In this document: in pieces, positions 18,679 to 28,499 of the stretch | Numbering within the stretch: the first letter of the stretch is position 1 | Layout of the letters: every line of letters begins with the position of its first letter | Origin: Gammaproteobacteria bacterium | GTDB lineage: Bacteria; Pseudomonadota; Gammaproteobacteria; Legionellales; Legionellaceae | NCBI GenBank assembly: GCA_026399205.1 | Contig: JAPLRL010000083.1 | Coordinates: forward strand, 1 to 51,308 | Reading direction: 5' to 3' | DNA: 51,308 bases | The notes under the pieces: generated by a model | What the model was told of the DNA's origin: nothing | The model's input: only the letters and a program-made list of their open reading frames with translations | The model's database searches: none | Position numbers and translations under genes: made by a program

Positions 18679-19365
18679 TTGCTTATATATCTCTTCCAAC
18701 AACTGTCTAGGATCAGGATGACGTGTTAATAAACGACCGATCACCAAATAATCAGCGCCTTGCTGTTTTGCTTCCATTGGCGACAGGGTCCTGACTTGAT
18801 CGTCTTGCTTCCCATCTTGCCAACGTAATCCTGGGGTCACTGTCAAAAAAGAAGGGCCAAACAAAGCCTTGAGGCGTGCAACTTCAAGGCCTGAACAGAC
18901 TACGCCATCCAAGTTTGCTTCGTTCACTAAAGACGCCAAGCACTCTACCTGTTCAGCAGGGCTTTTTACTACGCCCGTTTCATGTAAAGTCTGCTCATCG
19001 TGGCTTGTCAAAACAGTCACCCCAATCAGTAGCGGGCGCTGAGGCCCAAATGCTTCAAGCGCTTCACGTGCGGCTATCAGCATGGCCTTGCCACCACTTG
19101 CGTGCACGTTCACCATCCACACCCCTAATTCGGCTGCGGCCTTAACAGCGCGCGCAACGGTCGTTGGAATATCGTGGAATTTTAAATCCAGAAACACCCG
19201 AAATCCGCGCTTGATGCACTGACGAACCACATCAGGCCCACACTGCGTAAAAAGCTCACTGCCAATTTTTACGGCGCAATAGCGAGAGTCTAGTTTTTCA
19301 ACCAAATCCCAACACCCCTGCTCGTTATCAACATCGAGCGCAACAATAAGAGGAGACAACTTCAA
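18637..19365 (-). CDS. pyrF: Orotidine 5'-phosphate decarboxylase
   Basis: This enzyme catalyses the last step of UMP synthesis, decarboxylating orotidine 5'-phosphate. It is a TIM barrel with the expected catalytic cluster: VALDVD near the N-terminus, K33 in AVKIG, and DLKFHDIP giving D60, K62 and D65. GLRWQDGKQDDQ near residue 190 forms the phosphate-binding loop. Length (242) is normal for the family, but residues V230-R242 (starting VGWTKEP) are translated from the terminal inverted repeat of the family I element, so the native C-terminus has been replaced. The gene is last in the minus-strand lapA-lapB-aminotransferase-pyrF run and starts immediately after the aminotransferase's territory, with no promoter gap. 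Confidence 0.96.
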   Translation of the reverse strand: MKLSPLIVALDVDNEQGCWDLVEKLDSRYCAVKIGSELFTQCGPDVVRQCIKRGFRVFLDLKFHDIPTTVARAVKAAAELGVWMVNVHASGGKAMLIAAREALEAFGPQRPLLIGVTVLTSHDEQTLHETGVVKSPAEQVECLASLVNEANLDGVVCSGLEVARLKALFGPSFLTVTPGLRWQDGKQDDQVRTLSPMEAKQQGADYLVIGRLLTRHPDPRQLLEEIYKQVGWTKEPSVKPYR

Positions 19366-20475
19366 TTAAGCGCTCTCTGTCACGCAATGGATAGACTCAG
19401 CCACCGCTGTTGCAATCTGCTCTTGCTCGCTTTGTGTTAAGTAAGGATGCATAGGCAAACTCACCACGCGTTGACTGGCTCGTTTTGCAACAGGAAAATC
19501 AACCCGCCGTTGTGGGATGTCTTTTAATGCTTCTTGCTCATGTAACAAGCTTGGATAGTGCACTGCTGTCGGAATACCGCGTTGTTGCATATTGCGCTGA
19601 AACTCATCTCGATGAGACACTTCAATGGTATATTGAGCAAATATACAGGTATGACCAGGCATAATATGAGGCGTTTTGACGATTCCGTCTAACAAAGATG
19701 CATACCGCGTAGCCACTTGTTGTCGCATCTCTGTTTCTTCTTCAAAATAATCCAGTTTTTCCAGCAAAATAGCTGCCTGAAGAGTATCGATGCGTCCTGT
19801 AAACCCTAGGGTTCGATGAACATAACGCGCACTTTGACCATGGACCCGAATCTCTCGAAGCCGCTCAGCAAGATAATCATCATCCGTAAAACAAGCACCG
19901 GCATCACCATAAGCACCTAGTGGTTTAGAGGGGAAAAAGCTGGTACACGCAATCGTTGAAAGCGCACCTGAGCGACGCCCCTGGTACACCGCACCAAAAC
20001 TTTGTGCCGCATCTTCAATCACAGCCAGTTGATGGTCAGCCGCGATTTGATTAATTGCATCCATATCAGCACATTGACCATATAAACTCACAGGCATGAT
20101 GGCTTTTGTTTTAGCGGTGATCGCTTTTTTGACTTGCTCAGGTGAAAGATTATAGGTCAGCGGATCAATATCTACAAAAACAGGGACAGCATGACATAAT
20201 AAAATAACTTCTGCTGTTGCAAAAAAACTGAATGCACTGGTGATGACCTCATCGCCTGGTTTAATATCTAGCGACATCAACGCCATCAGTAATGCATCTG
20301 TCCCAGACGCGTTTGCAATCGCATGCTTAACACCCACAAACCGAGCTAATTTTTCTTCTAATTCTTTGACTTCCGGCCCCATGATATATTGGCCGTGCGC
20401 CAATACCGTTTGAATACGATGTTGAATTTTTTCTTCCATTCTTTCGTATTGTTTTTTTAAATCAATAAATTGCAT
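19366..20475 (-). CDS. DegT/DnrJ/EryC1/StrS-family sugar aminotransferase (WbpE-like)
   Basis: These PLP enzymes transaminate nucleotide-linked keto-sugars for surface polysaccharides. The sequence tracks Pseudomonas WbpE closely: FIDLKKQYxRM, GQYIMGPEVKELE, PVSLYGQCADMDAI, VIEDAAQSFGA (D155, Q158), then TSFFPSKPLGAYGDAG with the PLP lysine K184, and VPTAVHYP/SLPMHPYL-like blocks. WbpE acts on UDP-2-acetamido-3-keto-glucuronate, so a UDP-sugar aminotransferase role is likely, though the exact substrate cannot be read. I place the start at ATG 20475 (369 residues) because AGGAG lies ten bases upstream and the family begins M-x-FIDL; an upstream in-frame start at 20502 is unlikely. It sits between lapB and pyrF without other sugar genes nearby. 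Confidence 0.88.
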   Translation of the reverse strand: MQFIDLKKQYERMEEKIQHRIQTVLAHGQYIMGPEVKELEEKLARFVGVKHAIANASGTDALLMALMSLDIKPGDEVITSAFSFFATAEVILLCHAVPVFVDIDPLTYNLSPEQVKKAITAKTKAIMPVSLYGQCADMDAINQIAADHQLAVIEDAAQSFGAVYQGRRSGALSTIACTSFFPSKPLGAYGDAGACFTDDDYLAERLREIRVHGQSARYVHRTLGFTGRIDTLQAAILLEKLDYFEEETEMRQQVATRYASLLDGIVKTPHIMPGHTCIFAQYTIEVSHRDEFQRNMQQRGIPTAVHYPSLLHEQEALKDIPQRRVDFPVAKRASQRVVSLPMHPYLTQSEQEQIATAVAESIHCVTESA

Positions 20476-20505
20476 CACGCACGTACTCCTGATTAAATTC
20501 AAGCA

Positions 20506-21675
20506 TCAATCACCCTCTAAACCATGAACGGGCTTCATTTTACCCCATTGTTTACAACTTGGACAATGCCAATGGAGGTGTTTACCCCCAAAACCACATT
20601 GCCCACAGCGATAAATGGGCTTATTTTCCAAAAATTTGCTGGTAATATCATACAGCATTTGTAGTTTATCACGTACTTTTCCATGAACCGCCTCTAAGTG
20701 CCAACAAATAAGGCGATTCAGCCCCCGAATTGAAGGATGTTTATTTAACTTATCAGACACAAAATCAATCGCTAAATCCACCCCTTTTTCACGACGCAAA
20801 TAATCTGCAACCACAAAAATAATCGAGGCACGAGGGTAACGATCTAGGGTCTCTAATAGATAATCGATGCACTCATCCATGGCATCCAATTCTTGATAAC
20901 ACTGCACTAAACGGTCAATCACTTCTGTTAAAAAGGCAGGATCTTGTTCTGGTACTCTTTTTAAGGCTCGAATGGCTTGTCTAAATCGACCGGCTTGTAT
21001 ATCTAGCTCCGCTTGCATTAAACTGGCACGAACCGATCGCTTATCAATTGCAATAGCTTGTTTCAATGCAATCTGCGCGGTGTCATAAGCTTTTGCTTTT
21101 AACGCACGTTGCGCAATTTCACAGTAATAATGAGCCGCCTTCCAGTGCATGCTTTCACCCGTTGAGACCTCTAGTTTTTTAATCACATCTAAAGCACTTT
21201 CCCAGGCTTTTTCTTGCTGATAAATATCTAATAGGCCTTGTAAACTAGTGACTTCCGTCGCACCACATCGATCGACCACCTCTAAAAAAATACGCTCGGC
21301 GCGATCAAACATCCCCGCACTCATATAATCTTGCCCTAAAGCAAGCAGCGCTTCACGTCGCTCAACAAAGCTCAGTTGAGGCCTTGCAATTAAATTTTGA
21401 TGAATTCGAATGGCTCGGTCCACTTCTCCGCGGCGGCGAAAAAGACTTCCTAAAGCAAGATGGGTTTCAACTGTTTCACTGTCAACATCTAATAATTTAA
21501 TAAAGATATCAACCGCTTTATCTGGCTGCTCATTCAATAAATAATTGAGTCCCACCACATATTCACGTGATAATCGATTGTCTTGGTTTTTTTCTTTTGA
21601 TCGATATTGACGAAATGCAGCTAGCCAACCAGAGTAAGCAGCCGCCGGTAAAAGCAAAGGCCATAATGTCATCAT
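20506..21675 (-). CDS. lapB: Lipopolysaccharide assembly protein B
   Basis: LapB (YciM) is an inner-membrane-anchored TPR protein that controls LpxC turnover through FtsH and so sets LPS supply. Seen here: a short N-terminal hydrophobic anchor (LWPLLLPAAAYSGW), the family block NRLSREYVVGLNYLLNEQPDKA, TPR repeats over the body (LGSLFRRRGEVDRAIRIHQN), and the C-terminal rubredoxin-like zinc site YRCGQCGF...WHCPSCKQWG (CxxC twice). Length (389) equals the E. coli protein. ATG at 21675 has GAGG six bases ahead; ATG at 21672 is an alternative, and the TTG at 21681 is unlikely. lapA is 41 bases upstream in the same direction. Confidence 0.96.
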   Translation of the reverse strand: MMTLWPLLLPAAAYSGWLAAFRQYRSKEKNQDNRLSREYVVGLNYLLNEQPDKAVDIFIKLLDVDSETVETHLALGSLFRRRGEVDRAIRIHQNLIARPQLSFVERREALLALGQDYMSAGMFDRAERIFLEVVDRCGATEVTSLQGLLDIYQQEKAWESALDVIKKLEVSTGESMHWKAAHYYCEIAQRALKAKAYDTAQIALKQAIAIDKRSVRASLMQAELDIQAGRFRQAIRALKRVPEQDPAFLTEVIDRLVQCYQELDAMDECIDYLLETLDRYPRASIIFVVADYLRREKGVDLAIDFVSDKLNKHPSIRGLNRLICWHLEAVHGKVRDKLQMLYDITSKFLENKPIYRCGQCGFGGKHLHWHCPSCKQWGKMKPVHGLEGD

Positions 21676-21716
21676 ACCCAACCTCGTTTCATAGGGTAAA
21701 AGGAAATATACGTCGC

Positions 21717-22007
21717 TTAATGTTGATCCTGTAGAGGAATCGAACGAAGATTCTTGACCTCTTTCTCAGTCAACATGAGCTGTTCTTTTAACCGACTATA
21801 TGCAAATTTAAGACGAAAATAACGAAAAGAGAAAAAAAACACTCCCCAAAGCAGCCCCACTGAAAACACAATCATCAGCAAAACAGACATGGGTAAAGAG
21901 AATGATTTAAAATATAAATTAATATCAACTAAACCGGCATTTAAAACAGAAAAACTTACGCCTAAGGTGATCAGTAACAAGTAAACAATAATCATGATTA
22001 GGCGCAT
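21717..22007 (-). CDS. lapA: Lipopolysaccharide assembly protein A
   Basis: LapA is a small inner-membrane partner of LapB (DUF1049). The 96 residues show two hydrophobic segments (IMIIVYLLLITLGVSFSVL and MSVLLMIVFSVGLLWGVFFF), the family phrase 'LNAGLVDINLYF' between them, and a short charged, helical cytoplasmic tail. AAGGA stands nine bases before the ATG. The gene lies directly upstream of lapB, as in other gammaproteobacteria. Between it and rpsA there is only a palindromic repeat where ihfB is usually found. Confidence 0.93.
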   Translation of the reverse strand: MRLIMIIVYLLLITLGVSFSVLNAGLVDINLYFKSFSLPMSVLLMIVFSVGLLWGVFFFSFRYFRLKFAYSRLKEQLMLTEKEVKNLRSIPLQDQH

Positions 22008-22045
22008 GCTGCTTTTTCCTTAAAATCGTCATCCTGAGCTAAAAT

Positions 22046-22129
22046 CGTCATCCCGAACGCAGTGAGGGATCTCCTTAAACTAGCGCGGTGCTAATTGAGA
22101 GGAGATCCCTCACTGCATTCGGGATGACG
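22046..22129. repeat. Family II 84-bp palindromic repeat (copy 1)
   Basis: CGTCATCCCGAACGCAGTG at the left pairs with the complementary sequence ending at 22129; the arms are about 29 bases, with GGGATCTCC and GGAGATCCC as inner parts. A second copy of identical length lies at 29987-30070. A short extra partial left end (ATCGTCATCCTGA) sits just before it at about 22026. It occupies the rpsA-lapA gap and could form a strong RNA hairpin there. Confidence 0.88.
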
Positions 22130-22156
22130 TTTTTCAAGTCCCGAACGACGAAACGG

Positions 22157-23851
22157 TTACTCTGAGTCCCGATTCATCATTTTTTCTTTCAACAAATCAC
22201 CTAATGTTGTTGTAGGTGCATCTGAAGAACTTCCTTTCGTATACTTCTTAATTGCCTCGGCCTCTTCTTCAACATCTTTGGCCTTGATTGACAAGTTAAT
22301 CACACGGTTTTTCTTATCAACCCCAAGTATTTTAGCTTCAACCGCATCCCCTTCTTTAAAGAGAGTGCTCGCATCATCAACTCGGTCTTCAGACAACTCG
22401 GTAGAACGAATCGTACCCAGCACTTCGTCAGCTAAAATCACAGTCACTAACTTAGCTTCAACAACACTCACGGTGCCTTGTACGATACTGCCCTTAGCAT
22501 GTGCTTCCACATAATTTGACAGTGCATCACCTTGAAGTTGTTTTAATCCTAGAGAAATCCGCTCACGTTCAGCATCAATACTCAGAATAACAGCTTCAAT
22601 TTCTTGACCTTTCTTAAATTGTTTCACGGCTTCTTCACCGGTATCATCCCAAGTGATATCAGACACATGAATCAATCCATCAATTTCACCATCTAATCCA
22701 ATGAAGATACCAAAGTCAGTGATCGATCGGATTTTTCCTTTCACTTTTTCGCCTTTTGCATGGCTTGAAGCGAACTGATGCCAAGGATTACCTACACATT
22801 GCTTCATGCCCAGTGAAATACGTCGTCGTTCTTCGTCGATTTCTAGAACCATTACTTCGACAACATCACCTAATGAAACCACTTTGCTAGGATGAATGTT
22901 TTTGTTAGTCCAATCCATTTCAGACATATGAACCAACCCTTCAACCCCTTCTTCGACTTCAACAAAACAACCATAATCAGTGATATTGGTGACTTTGCCT
23001 TTCAATCTTGTGTTCATTGGATAACGCGCAACTAAATCGACCCAAGGATCATTTCCAAGTTGCTTCATGCCTAAAGAAACGCGATTACGCTCGCTGTCAA
23101 AGCTTAACACTTTCACTTTAATTTCTAAGCCAACAGACAATACTTCGCTTGGATGTTTAACACGTTTCCAAGAAATATCGGTAATGTGTAACAAGCCGTC
23201 TATGCCACCTAAATCAATGAATGCACCGTAGTCAGTGAGATTTTTGACGATACCGACCAATTCTTGGCCGTCATGTAAAGAATCGAGCAATGCTTGACGT
23301 TCTACACTATTTTCTTCTTCAACCACTGCGCGACGAGAAACGACAATATTATTGCGTTTCAAGTCCATTTTAATCACTTTAAATTCTAATTCTTTCCCTT
23401 CTAAATAAGAAGAATCGCGCACAGGTCGAACATCGACTAACGAACCTGGTAAGAAAGCGCGTATGCCATTAATTTCAACCGTAAAGCCGCCTTTGACTTT
23501 ACCAGAAATCAGGCCGATAACAGTCTCACGATTTTCATAAGATCGGGATAATTTTCTCCACGATTCTTGACGCTTGGCTTTTTCTCGTGAAAGGATTGTT
23601 TCACCAAAACCATCTTCAACAGAGTCTAATGCCACCTCAACCAGGTCGCCAACACTAACCTCTACCGCGCCGTGTTTGTCTTTGAATTCTTCAATCGACA
23701 CAACACCTTCGGATTTCAAACCGGCATTGAGCGTGACATAATCGTCATCAATCTCAACTACTTTTGCTTGAATAATTGCACCAGGATACAAATGCAACCC
23801 AACTAAACTCTGCTCAAACATCTCTTTGAAACTTTCTACATGCATGTTCAT
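22157..23851 (-). CDS. rpsA: 30S ribosomal protein S1
   Basis: S1 binds mRNA and helps the 30S subunit start translation. The 564-residue product contains six S1 (OB-fold) domains in tandem, each showing the usual pattern, for example [40 protein letters not shown] and [20 protein letters not shown], separated by 'RISLGMKQ' type linkers. Length and domain count match E. coli S1 (557 aa, six domains). It begins [16 protein letters not shown]; the upstream Shine-Dalgarno is weak, as is usual for rpsA. cmk lies 84 bases upstream on the same strand. The ihfB gene normally following rpsA is missing. Confidence 0.98.
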   Translation of the reverse strand: MNMHVESFKEMFEQSLVGLHLYPGAIIQAKVVEIDDDYVTLNAGLKSEGVVSIEEFKDKHGAVEVSVGDLVEVALDSVEDGFGETILSREKAKRQESWRKLSRSYENRETVIGLISGKVKGGFTVEINGIRAFLPGSLVDVRPVRDSSYLEGKELEFKVIKMDLKRNNIVVSRRAVVEEENSVERQALLDSLHDGQELVGIVKNLTDYGAFIDLGGIDGLLHITDISWKRVKHPSEVLSVGLEIKVKVLSFDSERNRVSLGMKQLGNDPWVDLVARYPMNTRLKGKVTNITDYGCFVEVEEGVEGLVHMSEMDWTNKNIHPSKVVSLGDVVEVMVLEIDEERRRISLGMKQCVGNPWHQFASSHAKGEKVKGKIRSITDFGIFIGLDGEIDGLIHVSDITWDDTGEEAVKQFKKGQEIEAVILSIDAERERISLGLKQLQGDALSNYVEAHAKGSIVQGTVSVVEAKLVTVILADEVLGTIRSTELSEDRVDDASTLFKEGDAVEAKILGVDKKNRVINLSIKAKDVEEEAEAIKKYTKGSSSDAPTTTLGDLLKEKMMNRDSE

Positions 23852-23935
23852 TGCTCATTACAGACGCCTTCAAGGAAATGAACTCGTTAAGGCTAATATC
23901 AGCCTCATCCACTTCACTTAAACAGACGTAATTAT

Positions 23936-24658
23936 TTATTTATCTCTAGAGGAAAACGCAGTTTCCTCCCCCAATACTCCCTGATGTTGTGAAATAATTC
24001 GCAACATCAGCGCAAACACCTCTGAAACTGACAACGCCGTCGTGTCAATCACGATCGCGTCATTAGCCGGTTTCAGGGGTGAAAAGGCTCGTGAGCGGTC
24101 CCGTTCGTCCCTAACGGTTATCTCACTAACAACCTGCGCGAGGCTAACACAAATTCCCCGTGCTTTCAACTGTTCAAAACGACGCCTAGAGCGTTCTGGT
24201 AAACTTGCAGTCAAAAAAAACTTCATAGGAGCATCCGGAAAGACCACGGTTCCCATGTCTCGCCCATCAGTCACCAACCCAGGTGGCTTTAAGAAAGCCT
24301 GTTGTCGCGCGAGCAGCGCATCTCTGACTGCTTTGATTGAACTCACCTTCGAAGCCATCTGCCCGCAAAGCTCCGTTCTGATTTCTGCGCTCACATCGTG
24401 TTTCCCTAAAAACACTGCGCCCTTTTCCCCAAACGTTAAGTCTAAGGTCAATGCCGTGTCTGCCAACAAAGCAATATCACTCATATCAAGTTGCGCTTGT
24501 TCAATCGCCAAAGCTAAGACACGGTATATCACACCACTGTCTAATTGATGCCAACCTAAGTGCTCTGCAAGCAGACTACAAATGGTCCCTTTTCCAGTTC
24601 CGCTTGGACCATCAATGGTAATGACTGGGGGTAATAAATCCAACGCTCTAGACTTCAT
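23936..24658 (-). CDS. cmk: Cytidylate kinase
   Basis: Cmk phosphorylates CMP and dCMP. The P-loop is ITIDGPSGTGKGT (G17-T25), followed by the HQLDSGVIYRVLAL block of the CMP-binding region, VTDGRDMGTVVFPDAPMKFF, and the lid RRRFEQLKARG with DERDRSR. Length (240) is slightly above the usual 225-230 because of a short C-terminal tail. The start ATG overlaps the serC stop codon (ATGA), and the AGGAG within the end of serC serves as ribosome-binding site, so the two genes are translationally coupled. aroA, which often separates serC and cmk, is not present. Confidence 0.97.
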   Translation of the reverse strand: MKSRALDLLPPVITIDGPSGTGKGTICSLLAEHLGWHQLDSGVIYRVLALAIEQAQLDMSDIALLADTALTLDLTFGEKGAVFLGKHDVSAEIRTELCGQMASKVSSIKAVRDALLARQQAFLKPPGLVTDGRDMGTVVFPDAPMKFFLTASLPERSRRRFEQLKARGICVSLAQVVSEITVRDERDRSRAFSPLKPANDAIVIDTTALSVSEVFALMLRIISQHQGVLGEETAFSSRDK

Positions 24659-25746
24659 CTGGCGCTCCTTTTAGCTTTAAACGTTTGCATGCACTCAATC
24701 AATGCGTCCACCCCAGACAAAGGCATAGCATTATATAAACTAGCTCGTAAGCCACCCACACTACGGTGTCCTTCTAAGCCAATGAGTCCGCTCAACGCTG
24801 CTTGTTCTAAAAATTCAGACTCTAATGCGGGATGTTTAAGTTTAAAAGGAATATTTACCCATGATCTTGCCCGCCTAGCCACTTGGTTTTCATACCAATC
24901 CGAGGTATCTATATAGTCATACAAGGCCTTGGCTTTTTTTAACTGCACCTGAGCCATGTTCGCAATTCCACCGTTTGCCTTCAGCCATTGCATCATTTTT
25001 AACATCACATAGCAGTTGAAAACAGGCGGGGTAACATATAAAGAGTGGTGTGCCGCTGTGACTTGATAATTTAAAGCGGTTGGAATCCCTTTGACCGCTG
25101 CGCGCGCCATCATCTCAGGAGACATAATCAATACCGACAAACCCGCATTGGCTAAGTTTTTTTGAGCTCCTGCAAAAATTAAGCCGTAGTTTGCAACATC
25201 AATGGATTCCGTCAACAGACAAGAGGTCATGTCCGCAACCATCGGCGCATCGCTCCAATCAAAAGAGGGCGTAAAGCGCACCCCTTGAATGGTTTCATTC
25301 GGCGTGACATAAACATAGGCCATATTCTTCGCAGATGTCCACAGCTGCGAATCAGGACTATCTCGAAATAAGGTGTTTTCTGTACTGGCAATACAATGCG
25401 CCCGTTTCAAATGCTGTGCTTCTTGAAACGCTAATTTTGACCACATGCCAGTGACCCAATAGCCTGCGGTTTGTCCTTTCCCAATAAAGTGGAGTGGAAT
25501 CAACCCAAAATGTTCTCGCGTTGAGCCCCCCATCCATAACACATGATAATCTGGGGGAATTGAAAGTAACTCTCTAAACAAGTGGTTCAATTCGAACATC
25601 AGCCCTTCAAAGGCCGATGTTCGATGACCAAGCTCTAAAATAGAAAGGCCAGTCCCCTGCCAATCTAATAGCTCTGACTGAACCTCTTCTAATACAGGTG
25701 TTGGTAATGCTGCAGGTCCAGCCCCAAAATAATAAGGTCGAGCCAT
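24655..25746 (-). CDS. serC: Phosphoserine aminotransferase
   Basis: SerC is a PLP enzyme of serine and pyridoxal phosphate synthesis that converts 3-phosphohydroxypyruvate to phosphoserine. Recognised blocks: FGAGPAALPTPVLEEVQSEL at the N-terminus, GLSILELGHR, WMGGSTREHF, a MTSCLLTES region, and FAGAQKNLANAG holding the PLP lysine. The C-terminal EGHRSVGGLRASLYNAMPL is characteristic. Length 363 is normal. It starts one base after the gyrA stop (TGA-T-ATG) and overlaps cmk by four bases, forming a coupled gyrA-serC-cmk unit. Confidence 0.97.
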   Translation of the reverse strand: MARPYYFGAGPAALPTPVLEEVQSELLDWQGTGLSILELGHRTSAFEGLMFELNHLFRELLSIPPDYHVLWMGGSTREHFGLIPLHFIGKGQTAGYWVTGMWSKLAFQEAQHLKRAHCIASTENTLFRDSPDSQLWTSAKNMAYVYVTPNETIQGVRFTPSFDWSDAPMVADMTSCLLTESIDVANYGLIFAGAQKNLANAGLSVLIMSPEMMARAAVKGIPTALNYQVTAAHHSLYVTPPVFNCYVMLKMMQWLKANGGIANMAQVQLKKAKALYDYIDTSDWYENQVARRARSWVNIPFKLKHPALESEFLEQAALSGLIGLEGHRSVGGLRASLYNAMPLSGVDALIECMQTFKAKRSAR

Positions 25747-25747
25747 A

Positions 25748-28339
25748 TCAAGAATCCGCTTCCACCTCAGTCACATCACTGTTTGGAGCGTCAGACAACA
25801 CATCGGCTTCAATGATTTCTTGAATACGCTGCATCCCGACTACTTTTTCAGCCAAACTTAAGTTCATGAGACGCACACCTTGTGTGTTCCGGCCAATGAT
25901 AGAGAGATCACTCACTCGGAAACGTACCATGGTGCCTTGGTCCGTGATAAGCATGACTTGATCAGCGTCTTCAACTTGTAATGCACGCACAACCTTGCCA
26001 TTTCTAGCCGTTACCTGAATGGAAATAACCCCCATCCCGCCACGACCAAAGGTAGGATATTCATCTAAACGGGTTCGTTTACCGTAGCCTCGTTCAGTGG
26101 CTGTCAAAATAGAGCCATCACCAGAAACCACCACCAAAGAAATCACCACTTGGCCTTTCTTCAATTTCACCCCACGCACACCACGCGCAGTTCGGCCCAT
26201 GGCTCTGACTAAATCTTCAGGGAAACGCACGACCTTTCCGGCATCTGTGAATAACATGATGTCTTTTTTGCCATCGGTGATATCAACACCAACTAAGCGA
26301 TCATCATCTAATAAATCAACCGCAATAATCCCTGTTGAGCGTGGTCGTGCAAAGGCTTCTAAAGGTACTTTTTTGACCGTACCATTCTTTGTTGCCATAA
26401 ACACAAACAGGCCTTCGTCAAACGTAGACACAGGGAGTAATGCTGAAATTTGTTCATCTTGCGCCAAAGGCAATACATTAACAATGGGTTTTCCACGTGA
26501 AATACGGCTTGCCTGCGGCAACTGATAGACTTTAATCCAATAGAGTTTACCTAATGTTGAGAAGCACAGTAAGGTATCATGCGTATTGGCAATAATCAGT
26601 CTCTCAACTTCATCTTCTTGCTTCACATTCATGGCCGACTTGCCTTTACCGCCGCGCCGTTGCGCAGCATAAGCGGTCACGGGCTGATACTTCACATACC
26701 CTTGATGAGACAAGGTTACCACGACGGTTTCTTCTGGAATGAGGTCTTCCATCGTTAGAGATTCTTCAAGAGAAACAATTTCTGTCAGACGCTTGTCGCC
26801 AAATTCTGCTTTTATTTCGACCAGCTCTTCGCGAATCACTTCCATCAAGCGATCAGGTGAAGCCAAAATAGCCAACAGAGATTTAATCAAGTCGATCAAC
26901 GATTCAAATTCTTGTAATATTTTTTCTTGTTCTAAAGCGGTTAATCGATGTAAACGCAACTCTAAAATCGCTTGAGCTTGTTCAGGAGATAAATAATACC
27001 CCGTTTCTTGTAGGCCATAAGTCGCTAATAACCCATCAGGTCGACACACATCACTCCCTGTAGACGCCAACATGGCTTTCACGAGGGCCGCTTCCCAGCC
27101 TTTCGCCAACAACGCATCTTTGGCCAGTTGTGGTGTTTGTGATTGTTTGATGAGTTGGATCATTTCATCAATATTAGCTAAAGCAATTCCCAACCCTTCT
27201 AAAATATGCGCTCTTGCTCTTGCTTTTTTTAACTCAAAGACCGAACGTCTTGTGACGACTTCACGACGATGTTTAATAAAGTATTCAATAAATTGTTTTA
27301 GATTCAGCGTTCGGGGTTGTCCATCAACCAAGGCCACCATGTTCATACCGAACACGTTCTGCATTTGCGTATGGGTATATAAATGATTCAAGATCACTTC
27401 CGCAGATTCTCCGCGCTTGATTTCTACCACTACGCGCATACCCTGTTTATCAGATTCATCTCTTAAACCTGAAATGCCTTCCACTCGTTTTTCACGCACC
27501 AATTCCGCGATTTTCTCGACCAGCTTTGCTTTATTCACCTGATAAGGCAGCTCTGTAATAATAATCGCTTCTTTAGAAGAGCCTTCTTCGCGCTCAATCT
27601 CCGTTCTTGCTCGCATCAAGACGCGTCCACGACCGGTGCGATATGCAGCATCAATCCCCAGGCGGCCGTTGATAATGCCCGCTGTTGGAAAATCGGGACC
27701 GGTGACATGCTGCATTAATGCATCTACATCACTTTCAGGGTCATCAATTAAAGCAAGACAGGCGTTAATCACTTCGGTCAAATTATGTGGCGGAATATTG
27801 GTTGCCATCCCGACTGCAATCCCTGACGATCCATTCACTAATAAGTTAGGCACTCGCGAAGGTAACACAATGGGAGCAAATTCAGTTTCATCATAGTTCG
27901 GTGCAAAATCAACGGTTTCTTTATCTAAGTCAGCTAACAGCGCATGGGCTAATTTAGACATGCGAATTTCGGTATACCGCATCGCAGCAGCCGAATCACC
28001 ATCAACCGACCCGAAGTTTCCTTGCCCATCGATAAGCACATAGCGCATTGAAAAGGTCTGCGCCATCCGTACGATGGTATCGTATACGGCGGTATCACCA
28101 TGCGGGTGATATTTACCAATCACATCCCCGACGATACGCGCTGATTTTTTATGGGCTTTATTCCAGTCGTTACCAAGTTCGCTCATTGCAAATAAAACAC
28201 GACGATGCACGGGCTTTAAGCCATCACGCACATCCGGCAACGCACGCCCCACGATCACGCTCATCGCATAATCGAGGTAGGATTGTTTTAATTCTTCTTC
28301 AATATTGATGGAAATAATTTCTTTGGCAAAGCCGGTCAT
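25748..28339 (-). CDS. gyrA: DNA gyrase subunit A
   Basis: GyrA cuts and rejoins DNA for negative supercoiling. From the ATG at 28339 the protein reads [20 protein letters not shown] and keeps E. coli numbering: catalytic Y122 in AAMRYTEI, and T83 and D87 in the quinolone pocket (HGDTAVYD). Threonine at 83 is also, as I recall, the wild-type state in Legionella, so it is not evidence of selected resistance. The C-terminal region shows the GyrA-box type repeats ([11 protein letters not shown] is the box itself). Length 863 is typical. The in-frame start 45 bases upstream is unlikely because the family begins at MTxFAKEI and AGAAGG precedes the chosen ATG. Confidence 0.98.
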   Translation of the reverse strand: MTGFAKEIISINIEEELKQSYLDYAMSVIVGRALPDVRDGLKPVHRRVLFAMSELGNDWNKAHKKSARIVGDVIGKYHPHGDTAVYDTIVRMAQTFSMRYVLIDGQGNFGSVDGDSAAAMRYTEIRMSKLAHALLADLDKETVDFAPNYDETEFAPIVLPSRVPNLLVNGSSGIAVGMATNIPPHNLTEVINACLALIDDPESDVDALMQHVTGPDFPTAGIINGRLGIDAAYRTGRGRVLMRARTEIEREEGSSKEAIIITELPYQVNKAKLVEKIAELVREKRVEGISGLRDESDKQGMRVVVEIKRGESAEVILNHLYTHTQMQNVFGMNMVALVDGQPRTLNLKQFIEYFIKHRREVVTRRSVFELKKARARAHILEGLGIALANIDEMIQLIKQSQTPQLAKDALLAKGWEAALVKAMLASTGSDVCRPDGLLATYGLQETGYYLSPEQAQAILELRLHRLTALEQEKILQEFESLIDLIKSLLAILASPDRLMEVIREELVEIKAEFGDKRLTEIVSLEESLTMEDLIPEETVVVTLSHQGYVKYQPVTAYAAQRRGGKGKSAMNVKQEDEVERLIIANTHDTLLCFSTLGKLYWIKVYQLPQASRISRGKPIVNVLPLAQDEQISALLPVSTFDEGLFVFMATKNGTVKKVPLEAFARPRSTGIIAVDLLDDDRLVGVDITDGKKDIMLFTDAGKVVRFPEDLVRAMGRTARGVRGVKLKKGQVVISLVVVSGDGSILTATERGYGKRTRLDEYPTFGRGGMGVISIQVTARNGKVVRALQVEDADQVMLITDQGTMVRFRVSDLSIIGRNTQGVRLMNLSLAEKVVGMQRIQEIIEADVLSDAPNSDVTEVEADS

Positions 28340-28438
28340 ATCACACCCTTCTGGGTTGTAATTTTTAACAAAAAAGAATATCACACTTCAAGCAGACACA
28401 CCATCACCCAAGTGAGCTAGAACAATAAATTTTATTGC

Positions 28439-28467
28439 TTTACCAATCTGCTCAGTCTAATTATACT
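28439..28467 (+). promoter_or_regulatory. Predicted sigma-70 promoter for the 28500 gene
   Basis: TTTACC at 28439-28444 and TATACT at 28462-28467 are separated by 17 bases and lie 33 bases before the start codon, in the divergent gap between gyrA and the plus-strand gene. Match to consensus is 4/6 and 5/6. Confidence 0.45.
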
Positions 28468-28499
28468 AAAAACCATTTTTACTCACAGTAGATAAAAAA

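Noticed and set aside
24042-24548. 168-codon plus-strand frame opposite cmk
   Set aside because: It is antisense to a clear cytidylate kinase, and its protein has no recognisable features.
28085-28110. GyrA Thr83 as acquired quinolone resistance
   Set aside because: Threonine at this position is, as I recall, wild type in related genera such as Legionella; no other pocket change is seen (D87 intact).
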